NCBI GenBank assembly: GCA_002321895.1
Contig: DCMZ01000003.1
Span: 1 to 64,000, forward strand
From: Bdellovibrionaceae bacterium UBA1609
GTDB taxonomy: Bacteria; Bdellovibrionota; Bdellovibrionia; Bdellovibrionales; UBA1609
DNA: 64,000 nt
Reading direction: 5' to 3'
Numbering within the stretch: position 1 is the stretch's first letter; each line of letters opens with the position of its first letter. Positions 1 to 8,603 of the stretch are shown here, in pieces. Below the pieces are notes generated by a model that was not told the DNA's origin, did not search any database, and saw only the letters and a list, made by a program, of their open reading frames with translations. The translations under genes were made by a program, and so were the position numbers.

Positions 1-67
1 AGACCAAGATCAAGGCGAAGACCAGGATCAAGGCGAAGACCAGGATCAAGGTGAAGACGAGCAGTAA
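1..67 (+). CDS. C-terminal end of a repeat-rich acidic protein (partial)
   Basis: An open frame enters from the left edge and stops at TAA 65-67. The visible 21 residues are three copies of the hexapeptide DQDQGE followed by DEQ, so the protein ends in a strongly acidic, Gln-rich repeat tail. The rest of the protein lies outside the window, so no function can be given. A strong intrinsic terminator follows about 35 bases later, which supports this being the true end of a plus-strand gene. Confidence 0.6.
   Translation, partial: DQDQGEDQDQGEDQDQGEDEQ
2..55 (+). repeat. Three tandem 18-bp in-frame repeats
   Basis: Units 2-19, 20-37 and 38-55 are near-identical 18-mers that differ only at third codon positions (CAA/CAG, GGC/GGT). 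Each encodes DQDQGE. The array continues off the left edge, so the full copy number is unknown. Near-identity at DNA level suggests recent expansion or slippage. Confidence 0.85.
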
Positions 68-100
68 TACTCCTCCCCTACCTATCAATAAATTGACTTT

Positions 101-136
101 AAAAGACCAAAGCCTAAATCGCTTTGGTCTTTTTTT
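101..136 (+). terminator. Intrinsic terminator after the repeat-protein gene
   Basis: A 13-bp stem (101-113 pairing with 121-133, including the core GACCAAAGC/GCTTTGGTC) with a 7-base loop runs into a tract of Ts ending at 136. The A-rich side also gives Us on the other strand, so it may work both ways. Confidence 0.9.
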
Positions 137-216
137 ATGTCCGCCTCATCCCAATATGAAGTTTTAGATTAGATTTTATCTAACTGTAACGCACATATAT
201 AACTATTTTTTTTATC

Positions 217-239
217 TATAATTATCTGAGATTATTATA
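217..239. promoter_or_regulatory. Candidate operator upstream of dps (PerR/Fur-like palindrome)
   Basis: TATAATTATC (217-226), a 3-base centre TGA, then GATTATTATA (230-239) form an inverted repeat with one mismatch in ten. It contains a perfect -10-like TATAAT (217-222) and ends 5 bases before the dps Shine-Dalgarno (AAAGGAG, 244-250). The AT-rich form resembles PerR boxes of the TTATAAT-N-ATTATAA type, and dps genes are often controlled by PerR, Fur or OxyR. The regulator is inferred; no regulator gene of this family is in the window. Confidence 0.5.
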
Positions 240-259
240 AGTGAAAGGAGACGTTATTT

Positions 260-796
260 ATGAAAACAACAAATACAGCTAAAAAACAAAGTTCCACCGG
301 AGTTCGCGAGGAGACCTTTAATGTATCTGATTTAAACTCTCGTGTAATGAACGCATCTAGAGAAAAAACAGCCGATAGGCTGAACGACCTTTTGGCCAAC
401 GAGTTCTCCCTTTTCACCAAAACACTTAATTATCATTGGAATGTAAAGGGACCCAGATTCCACAGTATTCACGAATTCCTAGATGAACAGTACCATGATC
501 TACTCAAAGTGGTAGATGCTGTGGCGGAACGTGTGAGAGAAATCGGTGGGCAACCTATGGGAACTCTCGCTGAGCTAGAGAAGCACAGCTCGCATTCAGA
601 GCGACCGAAAAAGGTACCTGATGCCACCACTATGCTTCAAGATCTCACGTCAGATCACGAATCGATCTGTATGCAGATCCAGTCACAACTAAAAGAGTTA
701 GATGGCGAAAGCGATCCCGGCACAGAAGATTTTCTTGGATCTCTCATAAAGAAACATGAGGAAATGTGTTGGATGCTCAGATCTCACTTACAATAA
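260..796 (+). CDS. dps: Dps-family DNA-protecting ferritin
   Basis: Cytoplasmic ferritin-like protein that oxidises and stores iron with H2O2 and shields DNA under stress, as a dodecamer in this family. The Dps signature is clear: HWNVKGPRFHSIHEFLDEQY near residues 59-78, containing the His, His, Asp and Glu residues of the inter-subunit ferroxidase site, followed by the helix around DAVAERVREIGG. Length 178 aa is normal; the first ~30 residues are a polar, basic extension of the kind that binds DNA in some Dps proteins. The start ATG has AAAGGAG at ideal spacing. An AT-rich palindrome just upstream suggests repression by a metal or peroxide sensor. Confidence 0.93.
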   Translation: MKTTNTAKKQSSTGVREETFNVSDLNSRVMNASREKTADRLNDLLANEFSLFTKTLNYHWNVKGPRFHSIHEFLDEQYHDLLKVVDAVAERVREIGGQPMGTLAELEKHSSHSERPKKVPDATTMLQDLTSDHESICMQIQSQLKELDGESDPGTEDFLGSLIKKHEEMCWMLRSHLQ

Positions 797-853
797 ATTT
801 AAATTTGTACAAACACTATCGAATGAATGAAATAGACCTTAAGGAGGAAAAGT

Positions 854-1138
854 ATGAAACAAGAGTACAAAGAAATACCAACAGCTAAAGAGTTAACCGA
901 AATGAACGCTCGAATTGAAACGTTGAAAGAAAAGGCCAATCAAAGCCGAGAAGATGCCAAAGATGGTTTTGATACTCAAGTCAGAGCCGTTGAAGATCAG
1001 TATAAACTCCTCTTAGCCAAGATGGATAAAGTTTCCCGACAAGCGGATGCTGTCACTGACGACATCAAAGATGGAGTGTCACAAGCATGGATGAGTTTAA
1101 AATCCTCATTTGAAGATGCCTCAAAACGTATGCACTGA
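854..1138 (+). CDS. Small coiled-coil protein downstream of dps
   Basis: 94 aa, very rich in charged residues (Lys, Glu, Asp) with heptad-like spacing across most of its length (about residues 10-90), and without signal peptide, membrane segment or Cys. It therefore looks like a small soluble helical protein. The start has a very strong ribosome site (AAGGAGGAAAAG) and a terminator follows, both suggesting substantial expression. It lies 57 bases after dps and may be co-transcribed as a stress protein, but this is inference. I do not recognise a named family. Confidence 0.8.
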   Translation: MKQEYKEIPTAKELTEMNARIETLKEKANQSREDAKDGFDTQVRAVEDQYKLLLAKMDKVSRQADAVTDDIKDGVSQAWMSLKSSFEDASKRMH

Positions 1139-1146
1139 TTTTAGAA

Positions 1147-1174
1147 GGGACTCTATTAGAGTCCCTATCTTTTT
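1147..1174 (+). terminator. Terminator after the dps/coiled-coil pair
   Basis: GGGACTC (1147-1153), loop TATTA, GAGTCCC (1159-1165), then a T-run at 1170-1174. It overlaps the stop codon of the converging ubiB-family gene. Confidence 0.85.
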
Positions 1175-2838
1175 ATGTAATTAATGAAAGCTAGAAAACC
1201 AAGAAACACAGCTATGACATAGCCAACCACGGCTATCGCAGGAACACTGTCTAAACTACTATTTCCACTCCAAGCCACAATCAGCGAGCTACTTAAAATT
1301 AAACCGGTAATAATTAGTCCTAAAAAAATCAAACTGGAAGACTGGTACAAGGTGTACCTAATTTCAGGTAATTCTTCGATTTGAATTTTAGTTTTGTAAT
1401 CCGGACTGTTCCATTTGCGGATCATCTGCTTAATACTGCGAGGCAAAGTTTGTAGAAGAGATTGGGAATCTCGGAGGATCAAACCTAATTCTTTGGCCAT
1501 TTTGGTGGATTCGTATTTGTGCTGAGCAATTTCTTTTATGAAGTCCAGTGAGTATTTTAAAACATCAAAATCCGGCCGAATCATTTTTCCTAGTGATTCG
1601 ATATTTATAATGGATTTAAAAAACATGACCAATTCACTTGGCAACACTAAATTATTTTCAGCTGCCACAGAGGTGGACTCCAACAACAGTTTCCCCGTAT
1701 TCACTTCCCCAATATTTAAACCATAGTAAGGAGCAATTAAATCTCGCACCTGACGAGAAACAGCATCCACGTCCACATGTTCATTGTACGGAGCTAAATC
1801 CACATATTCGTAGGCCAGCCGATCATAGTCTTCAGTCGCCAAAGCAATGAGCATACTTGTAATTGCAGATTGAGTTTTGGGATTAAGACGACCCACCACT
1901 CCGAAGTCAATCAAACCTAAACGTCCATCATCCAAAACAAACAGATTACCTGGATGCATATCTCCGTGAAAAAAGCCGTCCTTAAAAACCATTTGATAGT
2001 AACACTGAATTCCGGTCTTAATCAGCTCTTCGGTATCTAAACCTTCTTGTTGTAAAGCTTGCGGAGAAGAAAAGGGAAGACCTTTTAGTTTCTCCATAAC
2101 TAGCACTTTTTCCCCTGTGAACTCGTGATAGACTTTCGGAATCTTAATTTTTTCGTTCTTCTTAAAGTTTTCTTGAAACTTCCTCATGTTATTTGCTTCA
2201 ACCACAAAGTTGGTTTCTAAACTGAGTGTTTTAAAGAACTCATCTACAATTCCACGGGGGTTGTAGATTCGTGTTTCAGGAACATAGGCATCCAGCAGTT
2301 CAGCCAACGTGTAAATGACATTAAGGTCCTTATAAATCACATCCACTATACCAGGCCGTTGGACTTTAACCACCACAGGTTCACCTGTTCTAAGTACCGC
2401 CTGATAGACCTGTGCTATACTTGCAGCCCCAATGGGCTGGGGGTCAAAGCTCTGAAAAATAGTCTCCATCGGTTTTTCAAAGTGGTTTTCAATTTGCGGC
2501 TTCATCTTTTCAAAAGGAAGCGTAGTCACTTGATCATGTAGTTTTTTAAACTCTTCACAGAAATCTGCCGGTAAAAGATCTGGCCGAGTCGCCAACAACT
2601 GACCTAGTTTTACGAAAGTGGGCCCTAACTCTTCAAAACTGAGCCTTAGACGCTCCGGTACAGATAGATTCTCCAAATCGTGCCGAGTGAGTTTTTCTAT
2701 TACAAACCGGCCCAGTCGCGCCCGCTCGGCAAGATTTTCAAATCCATGGCGAGCAAATACCGAAACGATCTCCTTCAAACGGGAGGCGTTTTTTAAGGTA
2801 CTACCTATTGGATTTATTTTTCTTACGTTTTTTTGCAC
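1165..2838 (-). CDS. ubiB: UbiB/ABC1-family atypical protein kinase
   Basis: Membrane-anchored ABC1/ADCK/UbiB family member, an atypical kinase or ATPase linked to ubiquinone/quinone lipid metabolism. Diagnostic motifs are the KxGQ stretch (FVKLGQLLATRPDLLP), the Ala-rich loop replacing the kinase P-loop (GAASIAQVY), VVVKVQRPG with the ATP lysine, HGDMHPGNLFV, and the metal-binding DFG of LIDFGVVG. Two hydrophobic segments close the C-terminus, as usual for the family. The frame stays open far into rnr, but the 158-base overlap that a GTG at 2958 would give is unlikely. I chose GTG at 2838 (557 aa, 38-base overlap, GGGGA just upstream); TTG at 2778 is also possible. It probably shares a transcript with rnr. 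Confidence 0.85.
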   Translation of the reverse strand: MQKNVRKINPIGSTLKNASRLKEIVSVFARHGFENLAERARLGRFVIEKLTRHDLENLSVPERLRLSFEELGPTFVKLGQLLATRPDLLPADFCEEFKKLHDQVTTLPFEKMKPQIENHFEKPMETIFQSFDPQPIGAASIAQVYQAVLRTGEPVVVKVQRPGIVDVIYKDLNVIYTLAELLDAYVPETRIYNPRGIVDEFFKTLSLETNFVVEANNMRKFQENFKKNEKIKIPKVYHEFTGEKVLVMEKLKGLPFSSPQALQQEGLDTEELIKTGIQCYYQMVFKDGFFHGDMHPGNLFVLDDGRLGLIDFGVVGRLNPKTQSAITSMLIALATEDYDRLAYEYVDLAPYNEHVDVDAVSRQVRDLIAPYYGLNIGEVNTGKLLLESTSVAAENNLVLPSELVMFFKSIINIESLGKMIRPDFDVLKYSLDFIKEIAQHKYESTKMAKELGLILRDSQSLLQTLPRSIKQMIRKWNSPDYKTKIQIEELPEIRYTLYQSSSLIFLGLIITGLILSSSLIVAWSGNSSLDSVPAIAVVGYVIAVFLGFLAFINYIKR

Positions 2839-4975
2839 GAGTCCCCGATGCTGCCTTTTTCTTTTTGGATTTCCCAGTTGTTTTCTTTTTACCTTTTTTA
2901 GAATCAGACTTTTTTGATCTTCGTTTCGATTTAGAACGAGACTCTCTACGAGACTCACCTTTCGAATCGTTACGGGATCTTGAAGTCCGCTTCTCTCTAT
3001 TAGGCTTTTCGGCAGATTTTGACTCTGTTTTTAAAGGTTTAGGGTGATCGCCCCCCAATGAAAAATCAATTTGACCAAGGTCTATATTCACATTGGCAAC
3101 AAGCACTTCCATCTCGTCCCCAATGGACACCGTGTAACCGGACTTACGACCAACTAGACACATTTGTTCCTGGTCGAATTCCATATATTCATTCGCTAAC
3201 TCTTCAATTTTTACCAATCCATCCACATTAAATTGGCGAAGCACAACAAACACCCCAAACTTGGTCACTGAAGATACAATGCCTTTGAAGGTTTCTCCTT
3301 GATGGCGCTCCATAAAGCGAGCTTTCTTAATAGCATCCACTAACCGTTCGGCTTTCACACTTCTCTGTTCACAGGCACTTAACATGGTCCCGGCAGATTC
3401 CAAATCATCCATGTTTGGTGGTCGATAACCTTTGTTTTTAACCACTACACTCTTCAAAGCTCTGTGAATAATTAAGTCCGGATATCTACGTATGGGTGAT
3501 GTAAAGTGAACATAATCAGAAAAACCCAATCCAAAGTGTCCCACATTGTGAGGTGAATACTTAGCCTGATTCATGGAACGCAAGGCAAGGGTACTTAGTA
3601 TAACCGCCTCTGGCTTCCCTTGAAATTTTTGAAGAGCTTTAGTGATACGCTTTTGTAGACTTCCGCCCACCTTCATATCCACACCCTTGGTAGCCAAGTA
3701 AGCACGCAAAATGGCAATGGCATCCTCGTTAGGCTCTTCATGGATTCGATAGATAGCAGGTACGTTTTTCTCACCCAAAAACTTGGCCATGGCCACGTTA
3801 GCCGTTAACATCATCTCTTCGATCAAACGATGAGCAAACAACCTCTCAGATTTAATAATATCAATGGGCTGACCCGTCTCATCCACTTCGATGACAGTTT
3901 CCGGAACATCCAATTCTAACGATCCTTCTTTCATCCGCTTGGACAAAAGAACCTTGGCTAGATCACGGGCAGTTTCAATTTCAGCGCGTACATGCTCCAA
4001 GCCCTCCACTTCAGTGCCGTCGATGATTTCTTGAGCCTGACCATAGGTCACTCGCGCATGAGAATAGATCACCGCCTCGTACACATCTGTAGAAACTAAA
4101 TGACCTTGAAAGTCCAATTGCATCTCTGCCGTCAAAGCCAGTCGGTCCACTCTTGGCTTCAAAGAACACATTTCATTACTCAATGCTTCCGGCAACATGG
4201 GATTCACAAAACCTGGAAAGTATGTGCTTGTTCCTCGCACATAAGCCTCTTTATCAATATGAGTCCCCGGTTTCACATAGTGACTAACATCAGCAATAGC
4301 TACGTAAAGTTTGAACCCCTGCTTGTTGGTTTCTACCAAAATAGCATCGTCGAAGTCCTTAGCCGTCTGTCCATCAATAGTAATGAGTGGTTTATCTCTG
4401 AGATCTTTCCTTCCCTTACGATCTTCCTCCGATACTTCCGTCGGTAAAGCTTCTGCCTCGAGAAGGGTTTCCTTAGTAAACTCAGGAGGGATCCCGTGAA
4501 CGGCCAGGGCACGCATGTTGTCGGTCATTGGATCTGCATGATCCCCCAATATCTGAACTATATTTCCGAAAAATCCACGACGCTCACCGGGATAGGATTT
4601 GATTTCAACCTGTACCCAATCTTTATCTTTAACTTTAAAGTCCTTCAAATTGCCAACTTTTAAGTTGGCACCCCAACCATGGGATTCATCATGCAAAAGT
4701 CCCTCTTCACCATTTAAGCGATAGAGCTGACCAACAACCAGTTTAATATTGCGTTCGATGATTTTTAAAATTTCCCCACGATACCTGTCCCCTTTGGGTT
4801 CAGGTCGAACCACAACTTCGACTCGGTCATTACTCATCACCGAGCCCATGGATTTGCGAGGAATGTAAACGTCTGGGACAGCTGGGTTATCAGGGATAAA
4901 AAAACCAAACCCATCTGGATGTCTTTTTACGACCCCCGTTTGTCGAGGATCAAAGACTACACTGCCTTTATTCAT
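2801..4975 (-). CDS. rnr: Ribonuclease R
   Basis: Processive 3'-to-5' exoribonuclease that degrades structured RNA. Order of parts: N-terminal cold-shock/OB region (about 10-140), the RNB catalytic domain with DGQTAKDFDD at residues 201-210 supplying the Mg-binding aspartates (Asp201, 207, 209, 210), and an S1 domain near 570-645. A very basic Lys/Arg/Ser tail of about 75 residues follows, as in many RNase R proteins. Length 724 aa is typical. The downstream ubiB-family gene starts inside its 3' end. Expressed from the minus strand; upstream lies an outer-membrane protein gene only 12 bases away on the same strand. Confidence 0.95.
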   Translation of the reverse strand: MNKGSVVFDPRQTGVVKRHPDGFGFFIPDNPAVPDVYIPRKSMGSVMSNDRVEVVVRPEPKGDRYRGEILKIIERNIKLVVGQLYRLNGEEGLLHDESHGWGANLKVGNLKDFKVKDKDWVQVEIKSYPGERRGFFGNIVQILGDHADPMTDNMRALAVHGIPPEFTKETLLEAEALPTEVSEEDRKGRKDLRDKPLITIDGQTAKDFDDAILVETNKQGFKLYVAIADVSHYVKPGTHIDKEAYVRGTSTYFPGFVNPMLPEALSNEMCSLKPRVDRLALTAEMQLDFQGHLVSTDVYEAVIYSHARVTYGQAQEIIDGTEVEGLEHVRAEIETARDLAKVLLSKRMKEGSLELDVPETVIEVDETGQPIDIIKSERLFAHRLIEEMMLTANVAMAKFLGEKNVPAIYRIHEEPNEDAIAILRAYLATKGVDMKVGGSLQKRITKALQKFQGKPEAVILSTLALRSMNQAKYSPHNVGHFGLGFSDYVHFTSPIRRYPDLIIHRALKSVVVKNKGYRPPNMDDLESAGTMLSACEQRSVKAERLVDAIKKARFMERHQGETFKGIVSSVTKFGVFVVLRQFNVDGLVKIEELANEYMEFDQEQMCLVGRKSGYTVSIGDEMEVLVANVNIDLGQIDFSLGGDHPKPLKTESKSAEKPNREKRTSRSRNDSKGESRRESRSKSKRRSKKSDSKKGKKKTTGKSKKKKAASGTRAKKRKKNKSNR

Positions 4976-4987
4976 AGATGTCCAAAT

Positions 4988-5689
4988 TTAGAAGTAATAC
5001 GTGTATCCTATTGTTCCCAAGATACCTGAGAGGCTCACCGCCAAATCGCGATCATTGAGCTCAAGCTCTCGGCTGTCAGTACACTGACTTAGCCCAGTAT
5101 CAGAGCTAGGGCAAGTCCCACTCACAGATTCCACAATGTTTCTATTTACTGGTAAATATCGAATATTTCCTTCAATAGCCATACAGTGAGCCGATCCACC
5201 AAAACAAAATTCAGCTCCAATTCCGCCCAGGAAACCCACATTGTTACCGGCAAAATCCACATCTACAGAACCTTCTTTAATGGACCCATTCACAAAACCC
5301 CAACCGATTCCTGTCTGAAGGAAAAACTTAAAATAGTTATTCTCTAGAGCGGTAAAACGCGTGATTCCGAATAAAGTAAAGCCACTGATTGAGTAATCGT
5401 AGCTTCCCGGCGTTCCGTTTCCATCCGAACCTACTGTAAAATAGGAAGGTCGAAACATCATAGAAACAATGCTGCCATTAAATCGATAAGCCCACGTACC
5501 AGAAATTTCAAGCATACTTCCCAATTCAGAAGTACTTGCCGAGTTATCAGATCGAGCCGATTGAATTAAATTGTCATAATCTGTTTGACCACTTGAAGCG
5601 AGTGTAAGTTGTCCACCTAAAGACATTTGAGCGAAAGAGACACCCGGTAGCATTAAAATAAATGCTATTGATAACAAAATTTTGTTCAT
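4988..5689 (-). CDS. Predicted outer-membrane beta-barrel protein
   Basis: 233 aa with a clear Sec signal peptide (MNKILLSIAFILMLPGVSFA, cut after residue 20). The mature part has alternating polar/hydrophobic strands rich in Gly, Tyr and Phe and ends in YTYYF, with the terminal Phe typical of BAM-assembled barrels. Two pairs of Cys may form disulfides. Probably an OmpW/OmpA-barrel-like small porin or structural protein; no specific family is recognised. It lies 12 bases upstream of rnr on the same strand, so the two may be co-transcribed. Confidence 0.75.
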   Translation of the reverse strand: MNKILLSIAFILMLPGVSFAQMSLGGQLTLASSGQTDYDNLIQSARSDNSASTSELGSMLEISGTWAYRFNGSIVSMMFRPSYFTVGSDGNGTPGSYDYSISGFTLFGITRFTALENNYFKFFLQTGIGWGFVNGSIKEGSVDVDFAGNNVGFLGGIGAEFCFGGSAHCMAIEGNIRYLPVNRNIVESVSGTCPSSDTGLSQCTDSRELELNDRDLAVSLSGILGTIGYTYYF

Positions 5690-5809
5690 CCTAATCCCCT
5701 ACAGTTTGTTAGTTAACTTTGATAGTTTCCCGAAGTCCAAAAGATTCTTCAACAATTATAGTAATTTAACGCTGAAAACTATAGTCCTCGACCTAGCCCA
5801 AAGACTTGT

Positions 5810-5838
5810 TTGTTTTTACAAACTATCTCCGCTATAAA
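5810..5838 (+). promoter_or_regulatory. Sigma-70-type promoter for the glycerophosphodiesterase gene
   Basis: TTGTTT (5810-5815), a 17-base spacer, TATAAA (5833-5838). The ATG begins 8 bases after the -10 box, so transcription would start at or next to the start codon. There is no Shine-Dalgarno, which points to a leaderless mRNA. Confidence 0.6.
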
Positions 5839-5846
5839 TTTTCATC

Positions 5847-6671
5847 ATGAAATGGACAGACAAAGCTCAAGCTCTCCTTACTCCACCAGTGGATACCCTT
5901 TCAGGACTCATTCCCTCTGCGAAACCTAATTCTGAGCAGCTAAAAAGAACTAAAATCATCGCGCATCGTGGAGATCACAAAAAATTCATTGAAAATACGA
6001 TGGAAGCCTTTCTTTCTTGCTATCATATGGGCCTTGATGGAATAGAGTTTGATATACAATGGACAAAGGATCTTGTCCCGGTCATACATCACGACCGCAC
6101 TACAGGGCGAATTTTTACTGATCGCCCTGACCATATGATTTGCGAAACACCTCTCGATGATTTACGCCAGACTTTTCCTGAAATCCCCACCCTTGACGAA
6201 GTAGTGCAAAAATTGGGAAAGAAGCTCCATTTGATGATCGAGATTAAACCCCAACCGCGTTTTAATAGTAATGAAATTCATCAATGCCAGTTACGACTGG
6301 AAGAGATCCTAAAACCGCTAAAAGCGGGCCAAGATTTTCACTTTCTATTTTTTAATTTACAGAGACAGGAGTTTTTGGCCAAAGGCTTTTTAAAAGCCAG
6401 CTTTCTGATTGCGGAGATCAATCTTGGGTGGCAAGCCGAGACAGCCATGAAGATGGAGATGGCGGGACTTTGTGGACATTATGCTTTGATGGTGGCTAGT
6501 ACCAGGCAGTTTTTAAAAGAACATAAGATGCTCACCGGAGTGGGATACCCGGCCAACAAAAACACCTACTTTCGAGAATGCTTGCGAGGTACGGATTTTG
6601 TCTTCACTAATGATCCCGAAAAACTGGTTAAAGCTAAAATATCTTTGAAAACCCCACCCTCGACTGAATAA
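5847..6671 (+). CDS. Glycerophosphodiester phosphodiesterase family protein
   Basis: Metal-dependent hydrolase of the GDPD/UgpQ family that releases sn-glycerol-3-phosphate from glycerophosphodiesters, recycling phospholipid head groups. Seen motifs: IAHRGD near residue 40, ENTMEAF, GIEFDIQWTKD and VIHHDR, which together supply the catalytic His pair and the Glu/Asp metal ligands, and the C-terminal FVFTNDPEKL that closes the TIM barrel. 274 aa and no signal peptide, so cytoplasmic. The substrate is not defined by sequence. It has its own promoter and appears leaderless. Confidence 0.88.
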   Translation: MKWTDKAQALLTPPVDTLSGLIPSAKPNSEQLKRTKIIAHRGDHKKFIENTMEAFLSCYHMGLDGIEFDIQWTKDLVPVIHHDRTTGRIFTDRPDHMICETPLDDLRQTFPEIPTLDEVVQKLGKKLHLMIEIKPQPRFNSNEIHQCQLRLEEILKPLKAGQDFHFLFFNLQRQEFLAKGFLKASFLIAEINLGWQAETAMKMEMAGLCGHYALMVASTRQFLKEHKMLTGVGYPANKNTYFRECLRGTDFVFTNDPEKLVKAKISLKTPPSTE

Positions 6672-6779
6672 ATTTCCCCACATGGCTGAAACCAACAAAG
6701 AACACTTTTCATACAATGTAACCTATTGAAATCTATTACTCTTTCCCATACCTGACACTTCCATTCTAAAACCCTAGTA

Positions 6780-6808
6780 TTGACCTTTGCCTTTAAAATA
6801 TGCATAAC
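6780..6808 (+). promoter_or_regulatory. Promoter of the 2OG-Fe(II) oxygenase gene
   Basis: TTGACC (6780-6785), a 17-base spacer, then CATAAC (6803-6808). This gives a leader of about 30 bases that carries the Shine-Dalgarno AGGGGG before ATG 6845. Confidence 0.5.
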
Positions 6809-6844
6809 TGAGTAGCTTGTTAAATCTCGTTCCTAGGGGGAACC

Positions 6845-7789
6845 ATGAACAAAAAGTATGATCGCGTACCGGAGCTCAGCCTCAATACCTATATCAATGG
6901 TAATGAATCGGAGCGAAAAGAGTTTTGTGAGCAACTCTGGGATGGCTTCCAATATTTCGGCTTTATCATTTTGAAAGACCACCCTATCCCAGAAAGCCTT
7001 CTCAACAAGGCCTACAAAATGAGTCAGGACTTTTTCAACCTTCCCGAGTCCACTAAGAAAAACTATGCCGGCGTAGGTGGTGGCCAACGTGGGTACACTC
7101 CCTTCGGAACAGAAAATGCCAAAGGCAATGCCCATCCTGATCTTAAAGAATTTTGGCACATCGGACGCGATTTAAAAGAATCCAACGAAAACTACTCCCG
7201 TATTCCGCAAAATTTATGGCCTGAAGAAGTCACAGAATTTAAATCCACTTTTCAGCAACTTTTTAAAGCTCTTGATGATACCGGAAACATTATGCTGGAA
7301 GCTCTCACTCCCAGCTTAGATGTTCCCAAAGATTACTTTGAAACTCTCACCCGAGATGGCGACACAAAACTTCGTTTATTGCACTACCCACCTATTCCGG
7401 ACGACGCTGATCCCAATTGTGTACGAGCCGCCGCTCATGAAGATATTAATCTCATTACTGTTCTTGTGGCTGCCACCCAAACAGGCCTTGAGCTTTTAGA
7501 TCGGGATGGAAAATGGCTTCCCGTAGAAACCCAGGCCAACAATTTGATTGTTGATGCCGGAGATATGTTAGCCCGAATCACCAATGATATTGTTCCCGCC
7601 ACCACTCACAGAGTTGTTAATCCGGTGGGAGAAAATGTGAGTCGTTACTCCATGCCATTCTTTATTCATCCACACCCTGACTCTGTATTAAAATGCATTC
7701 CTTCGTGCATTGGCGATGGGGCTAAATATGATGACATTACGGCTCATGAGGCCTTGATGGAAAGATTGCGCGAAATCGGTCTTGCCTAA
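6845..7789 (+). CDS. Isopenicillin N synthase-like 2OG-Fe(II) oxygenase
   Basis: Non-haem iron oxygenase of the 2-oxoglutarate-dependent/IPNS superfamily. The iron triad is visible as His198 and Asp200 (AAHEDINL) and His255 (TTHRVV), followed by RYSMPFFIHP whose Arg-x-Ser would hold the 2-oxoglutarate carboxylate. The N-terminal DIOX_N region (residues 1-130) is present, with the family phrases for ligand entry (FGFIILKDHPI) and GYTPFGTE. 314 aa is typical. Bacterial relatives act on small molecules, often in ethylene or secondary metabolism; the substrate here is unknown. It stands alone with its own promoter. Confidence 0.9.
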   Translation: MNKKYDRVPELSLNTYINGNESERKEFCEQLWDGFQYFGFIILKDHPIPESLLNKAYKMSQDFFNLPESTKKNYAGVGGGQRGYTPFGTENAKGNAHPDLKEFWHIGRDLKESNENYSRIPQNLWPEEVTEFKSTFQQLFKALDDTGNIMLEALTPSLDVPKDYFETLTRDGDTKLRLLHYPPIPDDADPNCVRAAAHEDINLITVLVAATQTGLELLDRDGKWLPVETQANNLIVDAGDMLARITNDIVPATTHRVVNPVGENVSRYSMPFFIHPHPDSVLKCIPSCIGDGAKYDDITAHEALMERLREIGLA

Positions 7790-7827
7790 TTTTTTCACTC
7801 CCCCTAGGCTCTATATTAGGGGGAAAA

Positions 7828-8454
7828 ATGAAATTATTTGTTGTAATGGGCCTATGTGCCTTTTTTTTCGGTTGTGGTCCAAGCAAAGAACGTATTAGCA
7901 ATAAAACTGTTCAGAAAACTAAAGGAAAGAACCCCGTTCAATCTTGCCCTGGAGTTTGTAAACCTGATTCCGGACAAACGATTATTGTTCATTTAAAATC
8001 CAAAGTTACTAAAGACAAACGGATCATCTACAAATTCTTTTCTTCCGAGCCAACACTCCTAGATAGTGAAACCAATCTCTATTATGTTTTGGAGTTATAC
8101 CCACTCAGCTATACACAATGGTCTCGAAAAAACGGTCCTTGCAGAAAGCGCCCCTGTCGAAAGCAAGACCGATATATATTTATGTACACCCTTGCTGAGA
8201 AAACCGGACCGGATGAGTTCACTTGGAAAAGCACTCAACAGTGGATTGGCACAATGCAACCCACCGGCCCCACTCATCACCTCAACGATCTCGGATCGCT
8301 TACCATCACTAGTTATTCTCAAAGCGAAATCGTCGCTTCATTTTCCACCAATGATAGCTTTGTCGATCGAGACACCTTACCCGTCACTAGCATGGAGCTT
8401 AGGTATCGATGGCACCAAAATGTCCCGCAAAGTATTCATGAGTACCTTCGGTAG
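7828..8454 (+). CDS. Cys-rich predicted lipoprotein
   Basis: 208 aa. The N-terminus MKLFVVMGLCAFFFGC is a lipoprotein signal peptide with the acylated Cys at residue 16. The mature part carries further Cys pairs (SCPGVC and GPCRKRPC) that could form disulfides in the periplasm. No known domain was recognised. GGGGG before the ATG serves as ribosome site. It starts 38 bases after the oxygenase gene, so shared transcription is possible, but no functional link is evident. Confidence 0.7.
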   Translation: MKLFVVMGLCAFFFGCGPSKERISNKTVQKTKGKNPVQSCPGVCKPDSGQTIIVHLKSKVTKDKRIIYKFFSSEPTLLDSETNLYYVLELYPLSYTQWSRKNGPCRKRPCRKQDRYIFMYTLAEKTGPDEFTWKSTQQWIGTMQPTGPTHHLNDLGSLTITSYSQSEIVASFSTNDSFVDRDTLPVTSMELRYRWHQNVPQSIHEYLR

Positions 8455-8603
8455 GGATAATGACTTAAAGCATTTCTACATCTCTTTGAAATCATAATAG
8501 ATTTCAAAGAGTAGAAAAAAATCATTCTTAAAATCGAGTTTACATTCGACACCAACAAGAAAGAGCTATCCAATAGGAGCACCCTATTCCTAAGGAGGCT
8601 CTC

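Noticed and set aside
2..55. 18-bp repeats as a CRISPR array
   Set aside because: The units are directly adjacent without spacers and are in frame with a stop codon; they are coding repeats.
2839..2958. Upstream extension of the ubiB-family gene to GTG 2958
   Set aside because: It would overlap rnr by 158 bases and encodes a basic stretch that is the rnr tail in another frame.
8482..8511. 12-bp inverted repeat after the lipoprotein gene (CTCTTTGAAATC/GATTTCAAAGAG)
   Set aside because: On the plus strand it is followed by As, not Ts, and no minus-strand gene ends here; kept as a hairpin only.
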